From assembly GCA_963920705.1 (NCBI GenBank), contig OY987232.1, positions 16,802,942 to 16,866,941 of the forward strand: a stretch of DNA of 64,000 bases. The letters are read 5' to 3'. Each line of letters starts with the position of its first letter. The first letter of the stretch is position 1. The stretch is from Odiellus spinosus. Lineage: Eukaryota > Arthropoda > Arachnida > Opiliones > Phalangiidae. The notes under the pieces are model-generated. The model ran no database searches. It was given only the letters and a program-made list of their open reading frames with translations, and had not been told where the DNA came from. Of this stretch, positions 48,550-59,180 are shown piece by piece. The position numbers were made by a program, and so were the translations under genes.

Positions 48550-50060
48550 ATAAGTGATTAACTTTAAAATTAAATGTTTTTGAATATCAAATATTGTAAA
48601 AGCTAATAACGCTAAGTTGGGAAAACCAAATTCTTCCCCAACTGACTAAACAAAGCTTAACTAGTTTAATCTAAATTTAATTAGTATTTCACATTTTTAT
48701 TAAAATATTAATTTACTTTACAACTTCAGATAAACACACTTAAAATTATTGCACAATTTTTTCTTAATAAATATATATGATTGATTTGGGAATATTGATT
48801 TAAAAAGTTATGTGTAATAATACATATTCATAAAATTTAGATAAGTGATGGGAATTCTTCTAAATTATAATTAATTATCCACCCAATTCAACGAAGAATA
48901 ATTCAAAAACCGCTAAAATCGAATTTTGTATAGCTCTGTTAGAGTTCATAAATAATATTCCAGTCGTTAGTCCGTCGTTACAATCCACTCAAGTTATGAT
49001 TCTTACTGATAAATAGTCGCTTATAATACGAAGAGGAAGAAACCCCATTTTTTGCTTTGATATTTTGCACGTAGACCATTAATATTTCGAAGATAGGGTA
49101 AGCAATGCATGATGGTTAAGTTAATTAGATGCGTGAGTGTTATTATTACATTATACACGAGGTTATTTGCTATTAAAGTTAGCATTCCTCCTAACATTGA
49201 TGTTAGAAAGACTGGAATCGGTGGGTTGATATAGCAAGACTAATGATGATAAAAAAGGGAATTTGATTTTAAACTCTGTCAAAAGTTAGCTTAAGAAACA
49301 GTCGACTGCTTAATTGTTAATTTTCACCGTGCATTTTGAATAGATTTCAATATTTTATAATTTTTAATAGATTAGGGCTATTGAAATATTGCTAAATCCA
49401 TAAGTTTCACGGTAATTTTCCGGTTATTATTCGTCCAAATTTATTTCTAATAAACACCACTCGGTTCAAGCGCCTTTTCAAAACCTTTTTTTTAGCATCT
49501 GAAGATTTCAGTTTGGAATTTCGTAGGCCTAATTTAGATTTTTTGATAACTAACCCCTAATTACCGTGAAACCTTTGGCGACTTTTGATAATGTGTCACT
49601 TAGAAACAAAAACGCTGTCTAGTTACTGTTTTTATCGACTGTTTTGTCTACACGGTAATACCTTCTTCTGCCGAGGCGTAATTATCCGGTTTAATCAGAA
49701 TTAACCGAGGTTTATATAGCCTTATAGTTCAATAAATATCGTTTAAATCTGATTAATCCGGCTAATTACGCCTCGTCTGAAGAGGATATTACTTGGCCCT
49801 AACAGGAGAGCTACTGTAAATAGAGATACCCCAGTTTTAGCAAAACGAAACCATTCTAAAAATTATATAGGCAAAGCTGAAGCTTTTCATTTTACTTTAT
49901 TTTTTTTTACGAGGACATAATCTTAATAAGATAGAAACAGAAGTTAAATTGAAGTTAGTAAGCGCAGTATTCGACAAAGTGGTGTTTTTGGAACCCTGCT
50001 AGTGTGTGGTTATTATTTTTAACAAAATGTAACGTTTACAGTGTTGAAATTTGAAAAACA
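48550..50060. other. Intergenic region with a small palindromic element
   Basis: Positions 49,660-49,797 form an inverted repeat (CGAGGCGTAATTATCCGG with its imperfect inverse CCGGCTAATTACGCCTCG) and look like a short MITE. Positions 49,085-49,250 resemble 51,515-51,660 (TAAGCAATGC, TTATTACATTATAC), the upstream part of the zinc-finger gene duplication. Confidence 0.6.
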
Positions 50061-51194
50061 ATGATCGACCCTGAGTATATAATAAAAATAGAGGTTGCGG
50101 ACAATAATTACTGTCTAGAAACAAATGACACAACCTCGAATGAAGTTTTTGAAACCATTACCGCCGCGTCTTGCTCAATTGAAGAAGAAAACTCCTCGGA
50201 AGAAGTGAATTTTAACAATGAAAACTTGAGTTCGGTGGTAACGCGTGTTAAAAATGAATGTCACAGTGATTCTAACGAGTCTCTGACAGAGATACTACCG
50301 ACTATTAAGGAGGCAGAGATTGAAAAAGAAGAGGTCTTTAAATGCGACAAATGTTCTTACTCTTCTCGTTGGAAAAGGAATGTCAATCGACACAAGTTCG
50401 TTCATTTGCCCGATAAGCCATTTAAATGCGATCAGTGTCCTTACACCACTCGTTCTCAAGATAGTCTTAATAAACACAAATATATGCATTCTTCTGAAAA
50501 GCCATTTAAATGCGACATGTGTCTCTACTCTTCTAGTTGGAAACGCGATATAAATAGACACAAATTAATCCATTCTTCCGACAAATCCTTTAAATGCGAC
50601 CAGTGTCCATTCTCATCTCGTTTGAAACAGAATCTAAATGATCACAAGTTGATTCATTCGAAGGATAAGCCATTTAAATGCGAACTGTGTTCCTATTCTA
50701 CGCATTGGAAAAATAATCTAAATAGACACAAGTTCAATCATTCGCTGGAAAAACCATTTAAATGTGAGCAGTGTCCATACGCTACTTATATGCAAGATAG
50801 TCTTAATAAACACAAGGATAGGCATTCTTCTTATATGTCCTTTAAATGCGACCTTTGTTCCTACTCTTCTCCCAAGAAAGATAATGTTAATAGACACAAG
50901 TTAATTCATTCGAACGATAAGCCATTTAAATGCGACCAGTGTTCATACTCTTCTCGTAAGAAGGAGAATGTTACTAGACACAAGACAATTCATTCGACTG
51001 ATAAGCCATTTAAATGCGACCAGTGTTCCTTCGCTACTCGTATCAAAGAGAGTCTTATTCAACATCAAGGTATCCATTCTTCCGATAAGCCTTTTAAATG
51101 CGACAAGTGTTCCTACTCTTCTCGTTGGATACAAGCTCTAAATTCTCATATTAAGTTAAAGCATATGTCTAAATCTTTTAAATGCGATATGTAA
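50061..51194 (+). CDS. C2H2 zinc-finger protein, 10 fingers, 377 aa (paralogue 1)
   Basis: Residues 1 to about 93 are acidic and unstructured, starting MIDPEYIIKIEV. From about residue 94, ten tandem C2H2 fingers follow the pattern FKCDQCSYSSRWKxxLNRHK-x-xH, joined by seven-residue linkers of the H(S)SDKPFKCD type. A lone truncated FKCDM ends the protein. The helix positions vary less between fingers than in many DNA-binding arrays. The gene is intronless over its coding part, with Met in the context AAACAATGA. It forms a tandem pair with the gene starting at 51,952. Probably a nuclear DNA-binding regulator; target unknown. No KRAB, ZAD or BTB domain is seen. Confidence 0.9.
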   Translation: MIDPEYIIKIEVADNNYCLETNDTTSNEVFETITAASCSIEEENSSEEVNFNNENLSSVVTRVKNECHSDSNESLTEILPTIKEAEIEKEEVFKCDKCSYSSRWKRNVNRHKFVHLPDKPFKCDQCPYTTRSQDSLNKHKYMHSSEKPFKCDMCLYSSSWKRDINRHKLIHSSDKSFKCDQCPFSSRLKQNLNDHKLIHSKDKPFKCELCSYSTHWKNNLNRHKFNHSLEKPFKCEQCPYATYMQDSLNKHKDRHSSYMSFKCDLCSYSSPKKDNVNRHKLIHSNDKPFKCDQCSYSSRKKENVTRHKTIHSTDKPFKCDQCSFATRIKESLIQHQGIHSSDKPFKCDKCSYSSRWIQALNSHIKLKHMSKSFKCDM

Positions 51195-51951
51195 TCTTGA
51201 GCTTAAAATTCAAACTCATTAGTGTTCCTACCCTTCTAGTTGTAAAATGCAACTTAACTCGATAATTGTAATAAGAAATAAAGAATGCAAATTACATATT
51301 TGTTTAAACCGTAAATTTCGTTAAAATCGAAATAGGGATAGACTAATCTGAAATTGGTTATAGCTATTTTAAGTGTCGAGAGTCTGGTAGAAGAATCTCC
51401 CATATTTTTAGGCCTACTGGAAGGCTAGTGTTGAATAGTCGGCTATCACAGGGAGAGTAAGAACTAACGTTTATTTGCTTTAAAAATGTACCCTTAAACC
51501 TTTGAATAAATGTAAGCAATGCGTGATAACGAACTAGATAGGATGTGGGTGTGTAATTATTACATTATACTCAGGGTATATGCCATCATAGTAAACAAAC
51601 TCGCAAACACTTCAAAACAGAATAACTGAAATCGGTGGGTTGATATAACGAGACTAATGACGATGTAAATCGGAATTAAATTTTTAAACTCAAGATCTAT
51701 TTTCATCAAAAAATAGATTAAGATATTGTCGTCTGCTTAATAGGGAATTTTAACCATTTAACACTAAACCTTTGGCGGCTTTTGATTGTTTTTGTATTGT
51801 AACAATCCAAATCGATTAAAAATAACTTATTTCCTTAATCCAAGGATCATTTTTAGATGGAATGATATGCGCAGTATTTTACAAAAGAGGTGTTTTTGGT
51901 GGCTTTTATTTTGAATGAAACGTCTTTTGCTGCGGTAAATTTTGAAAAACA
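51195..51951. other. Spacer between the paralogous zinc-finger genes
   Basis: About 760 bases containing the duplicated upstream segment (51,515-51,950). It resembles 49,085-50,060 in strings such as ATCGGTGGGTTGATATA, TGACGATG-like and GAGGTGTTTTTGG, so the duplication included the promoter region. Confidence 0.65.
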
Positions 51952-53127
51952 ATGATGAACCCCGTGTATTTAATAAAAAAAGAGGTTGAATTAAATTTCA
52001 ACCAAGAACACCATGAACTCGATTACATTCTCCCAGACTCGATAACGAATGAAGATTTTGAAACAATTACCGCATCTGACCCAATTAAAGAAGAAAAATC
52101 CTCGGAAGAACAGTATTTGAACAATGAAACCTTAAGTTCAGAGTCAACCAATGTCACCAGTGATTCTAACGAATCTCGCACTGATTCGGACGATTCTGAC
52201 GAAGAAATATTGCCGACAACAAAGAAGGCACTGATTGACAAAGGCGAGACTACGGGGAAACTTCGACTGATAGTTCACAAATGCGATCAGTGTTCCTACA
52301 CGTCTCGTTGGAAACAAAATCTAAAACAACACAAGAAAATTCATTCGCAGCATGAGGTCTTTAAATGCGACCAGTGTTCTTTCTCAACTCCTCGGCAACA
52401 TGTCTTAAATAGCCATAAGTTAAATCATTTGTCTGATAACATCTTTAAATGCGACCAGTGTTCGTACTCTTCTCGGTGGAAAGAGAATCTTAGTAGACAC
52501 AAAATATGCCATTCGTTAGATAAACCCTTTAAATGCGACCAGTGTTCATACTGTTCTCGTTGGCAACAAGACCTTATTACTCACAAGTTAAATCATTCGT
52601 TAGACAAGCGCTTTAAATGCGAACAATGCTCCTATTCTTCTCGCTGGAAACATGACATAAATAGCCATAAAAAGTTAAATCACCCTCTTGACAAGCTCTT
52701 TAAATGCGACCGGTGTTCCTTCTCGTGTCTTTCGAAACCAAATCTAAAGAGTCATAAGTTACTTCTTCATTCGCTCGAGAAGCGATTTAAATGCGAACAA
52801 TGTTCCTTCACTTCTCGTTGGAAACAGGCTCTAAATGATCATAAACTAATTCATTCTTCCGTTAAGCCCTTTAAATGCGACCAGTGTTCCTACACTTCTC
52901 GTTTTAGACAGGCTCTAAATAGGCATAAGTTAATTCATTCTTCCGATAAAGATTTTAAATGCGACAAATGTTCTTACTCTTCTCGTTGGAAACAGAATTT
53001 AAATGATCACAAATTAGTTCATTCGCAAGATAAACCATTTAAATGCGATCAGTGTTCCTACTCTTCTCGTTGGAAACGAGATCTAAATAAGCACAAGAAA
53101 AAGCATTTGTCTGATGAAGTGCTTTAA
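51952..53127 (+). CDS. C2H2 zinc-finger protein, 10 fingers, 391 aa (paralogue 2)
   Basis: Same architecture as the upstream paralogue: an acidic Ser/Glu-rich N-terminus (MMNPVYLIKKEV, with EEKSSEEQYLNNE matching EENSSEEVNFNNE), then ten C2H2 fingers from about residue 107. Finger 5 has a four-residue and finger 6 a five-residue His-His spacing (HKKLNH, HKLLLH). Adjacent Met codons at 51,952 and 51,955 are both possible starts. A Mutator-like element begins 49 bases after the stop, within the likely 3' UTR. Function beyond nucleic-acid binding is unknown. Confidence 0.9.
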   Translation: MMNPVYLIKKEVELNFNQEHHELDYILPDSITNEDFETITASDPIKEEKSSEEQYLNNETLSSESTNVTSDSNESRTDSDDSDEEILPTTKKALIDKGETTGKLRLIVHKCDQCSYTSRWKQNLKQHKKIHSQHEVFKCDQCSFSTPRQHVLNSHKLNHLSDNIFKCDQCSYSSRWKENLSRHKICHSLDKPFKCDQCSYCSRWQQDLITHKLNHSLDKRFKCEQCSYSSRWKHDINSHKKLNHPLDKLFKCDRCSFSCLSKPNLKSHKLLLHSLEKRFKCEQCSFTSRWKQALNDHKLIHSSVKPFKCDQCSYTSRFRQALNRHKLIHSSDKDFKCDKCSYSSRWKQNLNDHKLVHSQDKPFKCDQCSYSSRWKRDLNKHKKKHLSDEVL

Positions 53128-53175
53128 CTGTAATATTGAACTTGAAATTCGAAAGATTTCACCAATATCAGACTG

Positions 53176-53708
53176 ATTTGGGTCCACTTGATCGACTCCC
53201 AAATGATCGACAAGAGGTCCACTTGATCGACACCCAAATGATCGACTCACAATTGATCGACTCCCAAATGATCGACAAGAGGTCCACTTGATCGACTCCC
53301 AAACGATCGACAAAGGGATCAAATGATTGATGCCTAATCCCAAATTACCGACAACAAAGGGTGCATTTGATCGTTTCCCAATTGGTCAACTTCGTACTAA
53401 CGATTATAAATAGATTAACCAACCTAACCTAACCTAACCTAACCGACAAACGAGTACTCTGACCCCATTTTCACGGAATAATTATTATTTGAATTAGTTC
53501 TTATTTATATACCATAATTTAACCTTTAATAGTTTCTTGCAAAAAAACTTTGACCTATACTCGTTACTCGCTAAAAAACTGGGCTGTCGATCAATTGGAA
53601 TGGCTTGTCGATCAAATGGGAGTCGATCAAATGGGAGTCGATCAAACGGTAGTCGATCAAACGGACTCCTTGTCGATCAATTGGAAGTCGAGCAAATGAA
53701 CCTAAGCC
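53176..53708. mobile_element. Mutator-like GATCGAC/TTAGG element, copy 2
   Basis: A 533-bp inverted copy of 17,941-18,531. Ends ATTTGGGTCCACTTGATCG and CGAGCAAATGAACCTAAGCC. The flanks ATCAGACTG and ATCAGACTT are a 9-bp duplication with one mismatch. The middle has four or more CCTAA units at 53,421-53,444. It lies directly behind a zinc-finger gene. Confidence 0.87.
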
Positions 53709-53862
53709 ATCAGACTTGCTGCAGTGTGATTTTTTAAACCACAATCGAATATTTTAACTTTGCTTTTTTTCTTTAAAATATTCACAATTTGTGGTTTCCT
53801 AAGTTTCATTAAAAAGATGGGTTCATGTAGAAAAATTATTTTATATTTTCCTTATCGTTTAA

Positions 53863-54192
53863 AGGGAGTATGAAAGGCCGAAACAACCTATTTTTAATCG
53901 ATTAAGAATGCTAAAATAAATGAGAAAAACAATAATATAACTCACCAAAAATATTTCGTTATTTTATAATCAATTTCCAAAGTTCCGATGCTAAGCCTTG
54001 GCTGCCTAGCTCGGTGAACTAGGCGAGCACAACCTGTATTTTTTTTAATATTCGCGGCTGTTCTTGTCGCCAATCACGAGCGAGTACGCGTATTTTAAAT
54101 TCACGTACTCGCTCGTGATTGGCTACCGGATATTGTGCGAATTTAATATGAGTGTGATTTAAAATAAGTTGTTTCGGCCTTTCATTCTCCCT
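53863..54192. mobile_element. TTAA-flanked MITE, AGGGAG ends
   Basis: A 330-bp element between TTAA at 53,859-53,862 and 54,193-54,196. It has inverted ends AGGGAGTATGAAAGGCCGAA and TTCGGCCTTTCATTCTCCCT. An inner perfect stem of about 20 bp (GCCAATCACGAGCGAGTACG) lies at 54,069-54,123. A TTAA target is used by piggyBac and Kolobok-type transposases; which one applies is unknown. Confidence 0.85.
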
Positions 54193-54196
54193 TTAA

Positions 54197-55076
54197 ATAG
54201 GCCTACGGTGGTGGGGGGTAATTCCGTCCATTTTGGTTTAAACATGTGAATCTTTAATTTGGGTTGCTTAAATAAACGAAAAAGAACTTATTTTAGACTA
54301 AAATACGACTATAATTAACCAAATAGCAATTAATTAAATTAATTATCGAATATTAGAAAAAAACTACCGACAGAGGCCAATTCCGTCCACTCGAAACAAC
54401 GTCGAATTTAAAGTTAATTAACTTCAAAATACCTAATTAAAACGCTAATTTGCGAGCTCCAAAATTATTGACGATTAACTATTCAATAATTTCCAAGCAA
54501 GTTCAATTTATAAAAAGGTATACCTAAATTGGACAAGGTCACGTAAAAAAAATTGAAAATACTTTTTTGTAGCTAAGCCTAACGTTTAAAAAAGACGCCG
54601 ACATTTTTTAGGCCAAAAGAAAAAAAAGCGCTAGGCCTACTGTATACGTAATTGTTCCCCTCCAAATATTATACTCTCCTTTCATTGGCTGTAGTAAGTT
54701 TCATTGACGGAATGGTGGGGAAACACCCAATATTACGTGACGTACTCCACGGGAGGGAGATAGACTTCCGACTTCCTACTACCCGCGGCGACTCCTTACG
54801 CGATAGCAAATTCCTTAACACTCTTCTTCCATTGGCTGTAGTATTTTTCATTGATGAAATGGGTGGGAAATACTAGGGCGCCGCGTCGAAATCGTAAACT
54901 ATTCCTAGGATTCCCTTTCTGTTTCCCGGTGCGTGTGACCTTGAAGCTTCCAACAGCACACGCGCGACCTTGTCCTCTTTGAAAGCTCTATCGTCTACTC
55001 GTGTAATCATAAGTCTATTATTATCATCTCTAAGTAATAGTAATAAAAGTTTTAAATGTGATATTCTCATCAATAC
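54197..55076. other. Non-coding; imperfect duplication at 54,675-54,870
   Basis: CATTGGCTGTAGTAAGTTTCATTGA (54,682) recurs near 54,830 as CATTGGCTGTAGTATTTTTC, offset about 150 bp. No gene is recognised. Confidence 0.5.
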
Positions 55077-55414
55077 CAGAAGCCGATGAAACCCTCCTTT
55101 GAAGTCTATTACTCCTGGGTCTTGTCTACCCCTCTCTGTATGGGTTAGTTTCAAAAAGCGCGATTCGTACGCCTCCTAACGGTAGATATTTTCGAAGCGG
55201 GAGTTCGTCGAGCGAATATCTCTAGCAGCCTTGGAGTTCGTCAAAAAAACGTCGTCGTTTGTGGAGAGAGAGAATTTCCAATTTTCCGTAGACAGGGGGG
55301 TATGAAGTAGGACCCCTATGATCTCGTAAAATTGTGAATTTTACCCATACAGAGAGGAACGCTATATCGAACATTAGAGTAGTAGACTTCAAAGGAGGGT
55401 TTCATCGGCTTCTG
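55077..55414 (-). mobile_element. CAGAAGCCG MITE, copy 7
   Basis: A 338-bp element with exact 7-bp duplication TCAATAC at 55,070-55,076 and 55,415-55,421. Confidence 0.96.
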
Positions 55415-56125
55415 TCAATACGAAGTAGCCAAAGAAGGGTCGCGTTTCGTCAGGGCTAGCTCGCAGCTTTCTACCCTGCAAGATAATTATTATTAAATAT
55501 AATTGTTAAAGAGCGGTGTATTATTTTTATTCTTTTTACATTTACATTAATTAACCATTTTTCAATTTGTTTATTGGTTAATTTCTGGGTTAGTTTAGGA
55601 TTTACAGCAAAATATATGTCTAGTCTAGTGGCGTAAATAAGCTCTTAGGTTATACAGTAGTCATTTTTTTTTTTTTTGGTTTTATATTCTAAACAATGAA
55701 TAACAAATTGGTGGCGAAATTGTTTTGAACTAAAACGAATCAGTCACGTGACAAGATTTCTCAAATTCGTTATCCTTGTAATTGTAATATTCAAATTATT
55801 TAATTAATTATTTTAAATTTCGAATAAATTACCGTAAATCTAATTTAATTTTAATAAAGTACATTTAAGTTACAATTATAATCCAAAATTAATTTAAATA
55901 TACTATAATTAATATTATCTTAAGGAGATAATAGAAGATAGTGTAATTTCCATTATTCTTTAGTTACGTAACTTAACCAAACAATAGACAACCATCTTAA
56001 TATATAAACATGAAAAACAAAACCTAGTGTTCATAAGGGTCCTCTAAAGGCAAACAGTGCAGACAAAAGTATGAACTATCAACCACGAACGAGGATATGA
56101 TAGCTCCTATTTTTACCACTGTTTG
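55415..56125. other. Non-coding stretch, nothing recognised
   Basis: AT-rich sequence with a T-run near 55,668. No gene-like frame. Confidence 0.45.
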
Positions 56126-56439
56126 CAGGGTTGCCGCAGGTCAGGGAAAACAGGGAAAAGTCAGGGAATTTGAAAATGAACCATAAAAAGTCAGGGAATT
56201 TAAAGATCTTTCAAGAAGCCAGGAAATTACAATCATTATCATAAGCTGACCGTGTCAGTTGTATAGATTAGAACAAAGATACGCCTGCAACAGTTTGGCG
56301 AACGCAATTATATATAAAATAAAAGGTTAAAAATTGGGTAGTATTAGCTGAAACGGTCAGGGAAAATCGTTGGAAAAGGTCAGGGAAAAACATGGAAAAG
56401 TCAGGGAATTTGAATCAGAAAAAAACTGTGGCAACCCTG
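56126..56439. mobile_element. hAT-like CAGGGTTGCC element, compact copy
   Basis: A 314-bp element from CAGGGTTGCCGCAGGTCAGG to CTGTGGCAACCCTG. It has the GAACAAAGATACG and GGTTAAAAATTGGGTAGTAT core seen (inverted) at 6790-6850. The flanks ACTGTTTG and GTTTAAAT share only GTTT. Confidence 0.8.
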
Positions 56440-56572
56440 GTTTAAATGTTAATTCATTGTATTCTGCGATTGGTCAATTTTAAATTACACTACGGTAGAA
56501 AGAGCCAATGATGATAGAGCTCAAAAACTTTTGAAGTTTCTCATTAATTTCAATTAATTAATTAAATACCTT

Positions 56573-56911
56573 CAGAAGCCGATGAAACCCTCCTTTGAAG
56601 TCTATTTCTCCCGGGTCTTGTCTACCCCTCTCTTTATGGGTTATTCTCAAAAGGCGCGATTCGTACGCCTCCTAACGGTAGATGTTTTCGGAGCGGGAGT
56701 TCGTCGAGCGAATATCTCTAGCAGCCTTGGAGTTCGTCAAAAAAAACGTCGTCGTTTGTGGAGAGAGAGAATTTCCAATTTTCCGTAGACAGGGGGGTAT
56801 GAAGTAGGACCCCTCCGATCTCGTAAAATTGGGAATTTTACCCATACAGAGAGGCGCGCTATATCGAACATTGGAGTAGTAGACTTCAAAGGAGGGTTTC
56901 ATCGGCTTCTG
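56573..56911 (-). mobile_element. CAGAAGCCG MITE, copy 8
   Basis: A 339-bp element with exact 7-bp duplication ATACCTT at 56,566-56,572 and 56,912-56,918. Confidence 0.96.
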
Positions 56912-57105
56912 ATACCTTGAATAAGACTTTATTTGCAACTTTCTTCTATTATCTCCTTTTGATATAATCATATTTAAATCTATAATCACTTAATTTTAAT
57001 TCATTTTAATTAAGATTTAATATTATTAAGAGGTTGGGAGCCGGGTAAGCGTTATTTAAACGACATGATATAAAATTCATTAACTTCTATAAACTATATG
57101 AACAA

Positions 57106-57140
<35 letters not shown>

Positions 57141-57336
57141 GGTTTTTATTTTGTAAAATGTTTGTACCAGTATTTGTCTAACTTTATATTTCAAAAATGA
57201 TCGCTTCGCTCGAAATTGCTTTGAAATTATTATATAAGTTTACAGGAACATAAAATAGACGAATATATTAGAATCTGAATAATTTTCAACGACGTTAGTT
57301 GCTGTTAATTATAATTAAACAATCTAAAACTAAAAT
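56912..57336. other. Non-coding; long T-run
   Basis: A T-run of about 29 bases ends at 57,140. Nothing else is seen. Confidence 0.5.
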
Positions 57337-57674
57337 CAGAAGCCGATGAAACCCTCCTTTGAAGTCTATTACTCCCAGGTCTTGTCTACCCCTCTCTGTA
57401 TGGGTTAGTTTCAAAAAGCGCGATTCGTACGCCTCCTAACGGTAGATATTTTCGGAGCGGGAGTTCGTCTAGCGAATATCTCTAGCAGCCTTGGAGTTCG
57501 TCCAAAAAACGTCGTCGTTTGTGGAGAGAGATAATTTCCAATTTTCCGTAGACAGGGGGGTATGAAGTAGGACCCCTCCGATCTCGTAAAATTGGGAATT
57601 TTACCCATACAGAGAGGAGCGCTATATGGAACATTAGAGTAGTAGACTTCAAAGGAGGGTTTCATGGGCTTCTG
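57337..57674 (-). mobile_element. CAGAAGCCG MITE, copy 9
   Basis: A 338-bp element. The right end has CATGGGCTTCTG in place of CATCGGCTTCTG. The flanks CTAAAAT and ATAACAT match at only five of seven positions, so this copy is older or rearranged. Confidence 0.93.
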
Positions 57675-58091
57675 ATAACATTCAGATATCGCAAGCCGAC
57701 AAATGAAACCTCTTTTAGGTCGGAGTCCATTCATTGGTGGCTTTTACTGAAAACTTAGTCTTAAATTTGAGTATTAACATATTTATAATTTCAATTAATT
57801 TTAATTAATTTAAGAATAATTAGCCATTTTAAATTAATTATACGATAATGATGGCTTATTAGACATCATCATTTTCCATCAACAATCTCATTCTTTCGTC
57901 GATAATTCGTATTTAAAAATTTATATTAATTATTTTTTTACTATATAACAATGCAACTCGAAATAATTGAATATAATTTATATAATTAATAATTATAATA
58001 AGTGTGTGATAAGATTCGTTCAGACTTAACCATTTTTGAGGTACAAAGCAAGGGAGTTAATTACTCTACATAATTCATGATTACCTAACTA
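57675..58091. other. Non-coding stretch, nothing recognised
   Basis: Very AT-rich, with runs of TAATTA-like sequence. No gene or repeat family seen. Confidence 0.45.
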
Positions 58092-58640
58092 GAGCTCGGA
58101 ATTCGTATCATTTTTATTAATTGGATAAAATCTACTAAATTCAGATGTATATTATCTGTTTGATTAAAAATAGGCTATTTTTCATTCGAGTTAACTTATT
58201 CGAAGATAAAGTAAAAAACATAATCCATATCCGTTTTTATCCAAAAATGGCAACTTATCTTAGAATATTATAGACGTTATACGTTCGGATAAAAAAAATT
58301 CAAAATTTATTTTCGTGAAAAATAACGAATAAAAAGATGATTTAAAATCTTAGTTTCGTCGTTTTATTTATATTCTTCGAATTAAAAGTCAATTTGAAAT
58401 ATTGTTTCTTATATTTTAGACTAATTCTGGAAACGCGAATGTTTCTTATCCATCGTTATACGTTTGAAAACGAGTAATTTGTAGATAGATAAAGCGCCAA
58501 ACGCTTATCTTCGGGTAAACCTTTTAACAATTATACGAATATACAAATTTAATTTATTTAGTTACAAACAATTTATCCGAAAATAAAATATCTGAAAATA
58601 TACGAATAACAGAAGATAATGGATACCCGATTCCGAGCTC
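58092..58640 (+). mobile_element. GAGCTC-ended TA-site element, full length
   Basis: A 549-bp element from GAGCTCGGAATTCGTAT to GATTCCGAGCTC with TA on both sides. Colinear with 16,248-16,800. Confidence 0.92.
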
Positions 58641-58899
58641 TAATCCGTCTTTGCCATAATAAACGCAAGAGATGAACTCGTTCCGTTTGTCAATAACTTG
58701 AAGGGTTGTAGGTTAAAGAACGCGAACTCAACAATGTCAGCTGTGAGGTTGTACTGTGAAGGAGAGCAACTAATATGGTGTAGAGGGGTGTCTACCTAAC
58801 TATCCTTAAAGAGGTGTAGCCAAAAAGACAAGCCAAAGCTTTTCTGATAGTACAAGCACTTTTTAAAAGCTGTAACACAAAATTTAGTACAGTCTGAGC

Positions 58900-59180
58900 C
58901 AAGGAGGATCAGAGAAGGAGAGGAAATGTGGGGCTGCGTTGAGTTAGAGAGAGAAGAGCCAACCTCCCACTCGGGTGGAAAGGGGGGATAGGAAATTCTC
59001 GAGGTAAACTGTTGTCACGTGGTCGCTAGCTAGCGCGTCTCATAAAGGATTCGTTTTACCCACGCGACAACATTTTACCACGAAACGTCTCTACCCCCGT
59101 TCTCCCAGAGTGGGAGTTTAGGCCGACGCAGTAGGAACCGCGCCGTCCCCACATTTCCTCTCCTTCTCTGATCCTCCTTG
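58900..59180 (-). mobile_element. CAAGAAGGATCAGA MITE, copy 2
   Basis: A 281-bp inverted copy of 17,138-17,418 (ends CAAGGAGGATCAGA and TCTGATCCTCCTTG) with an exact 7-bp duplication TCTGAGC at 58,893-58,899 and 59,181-59,187. Same length and high similarity suggest recent activity. Confidence 0.95.
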
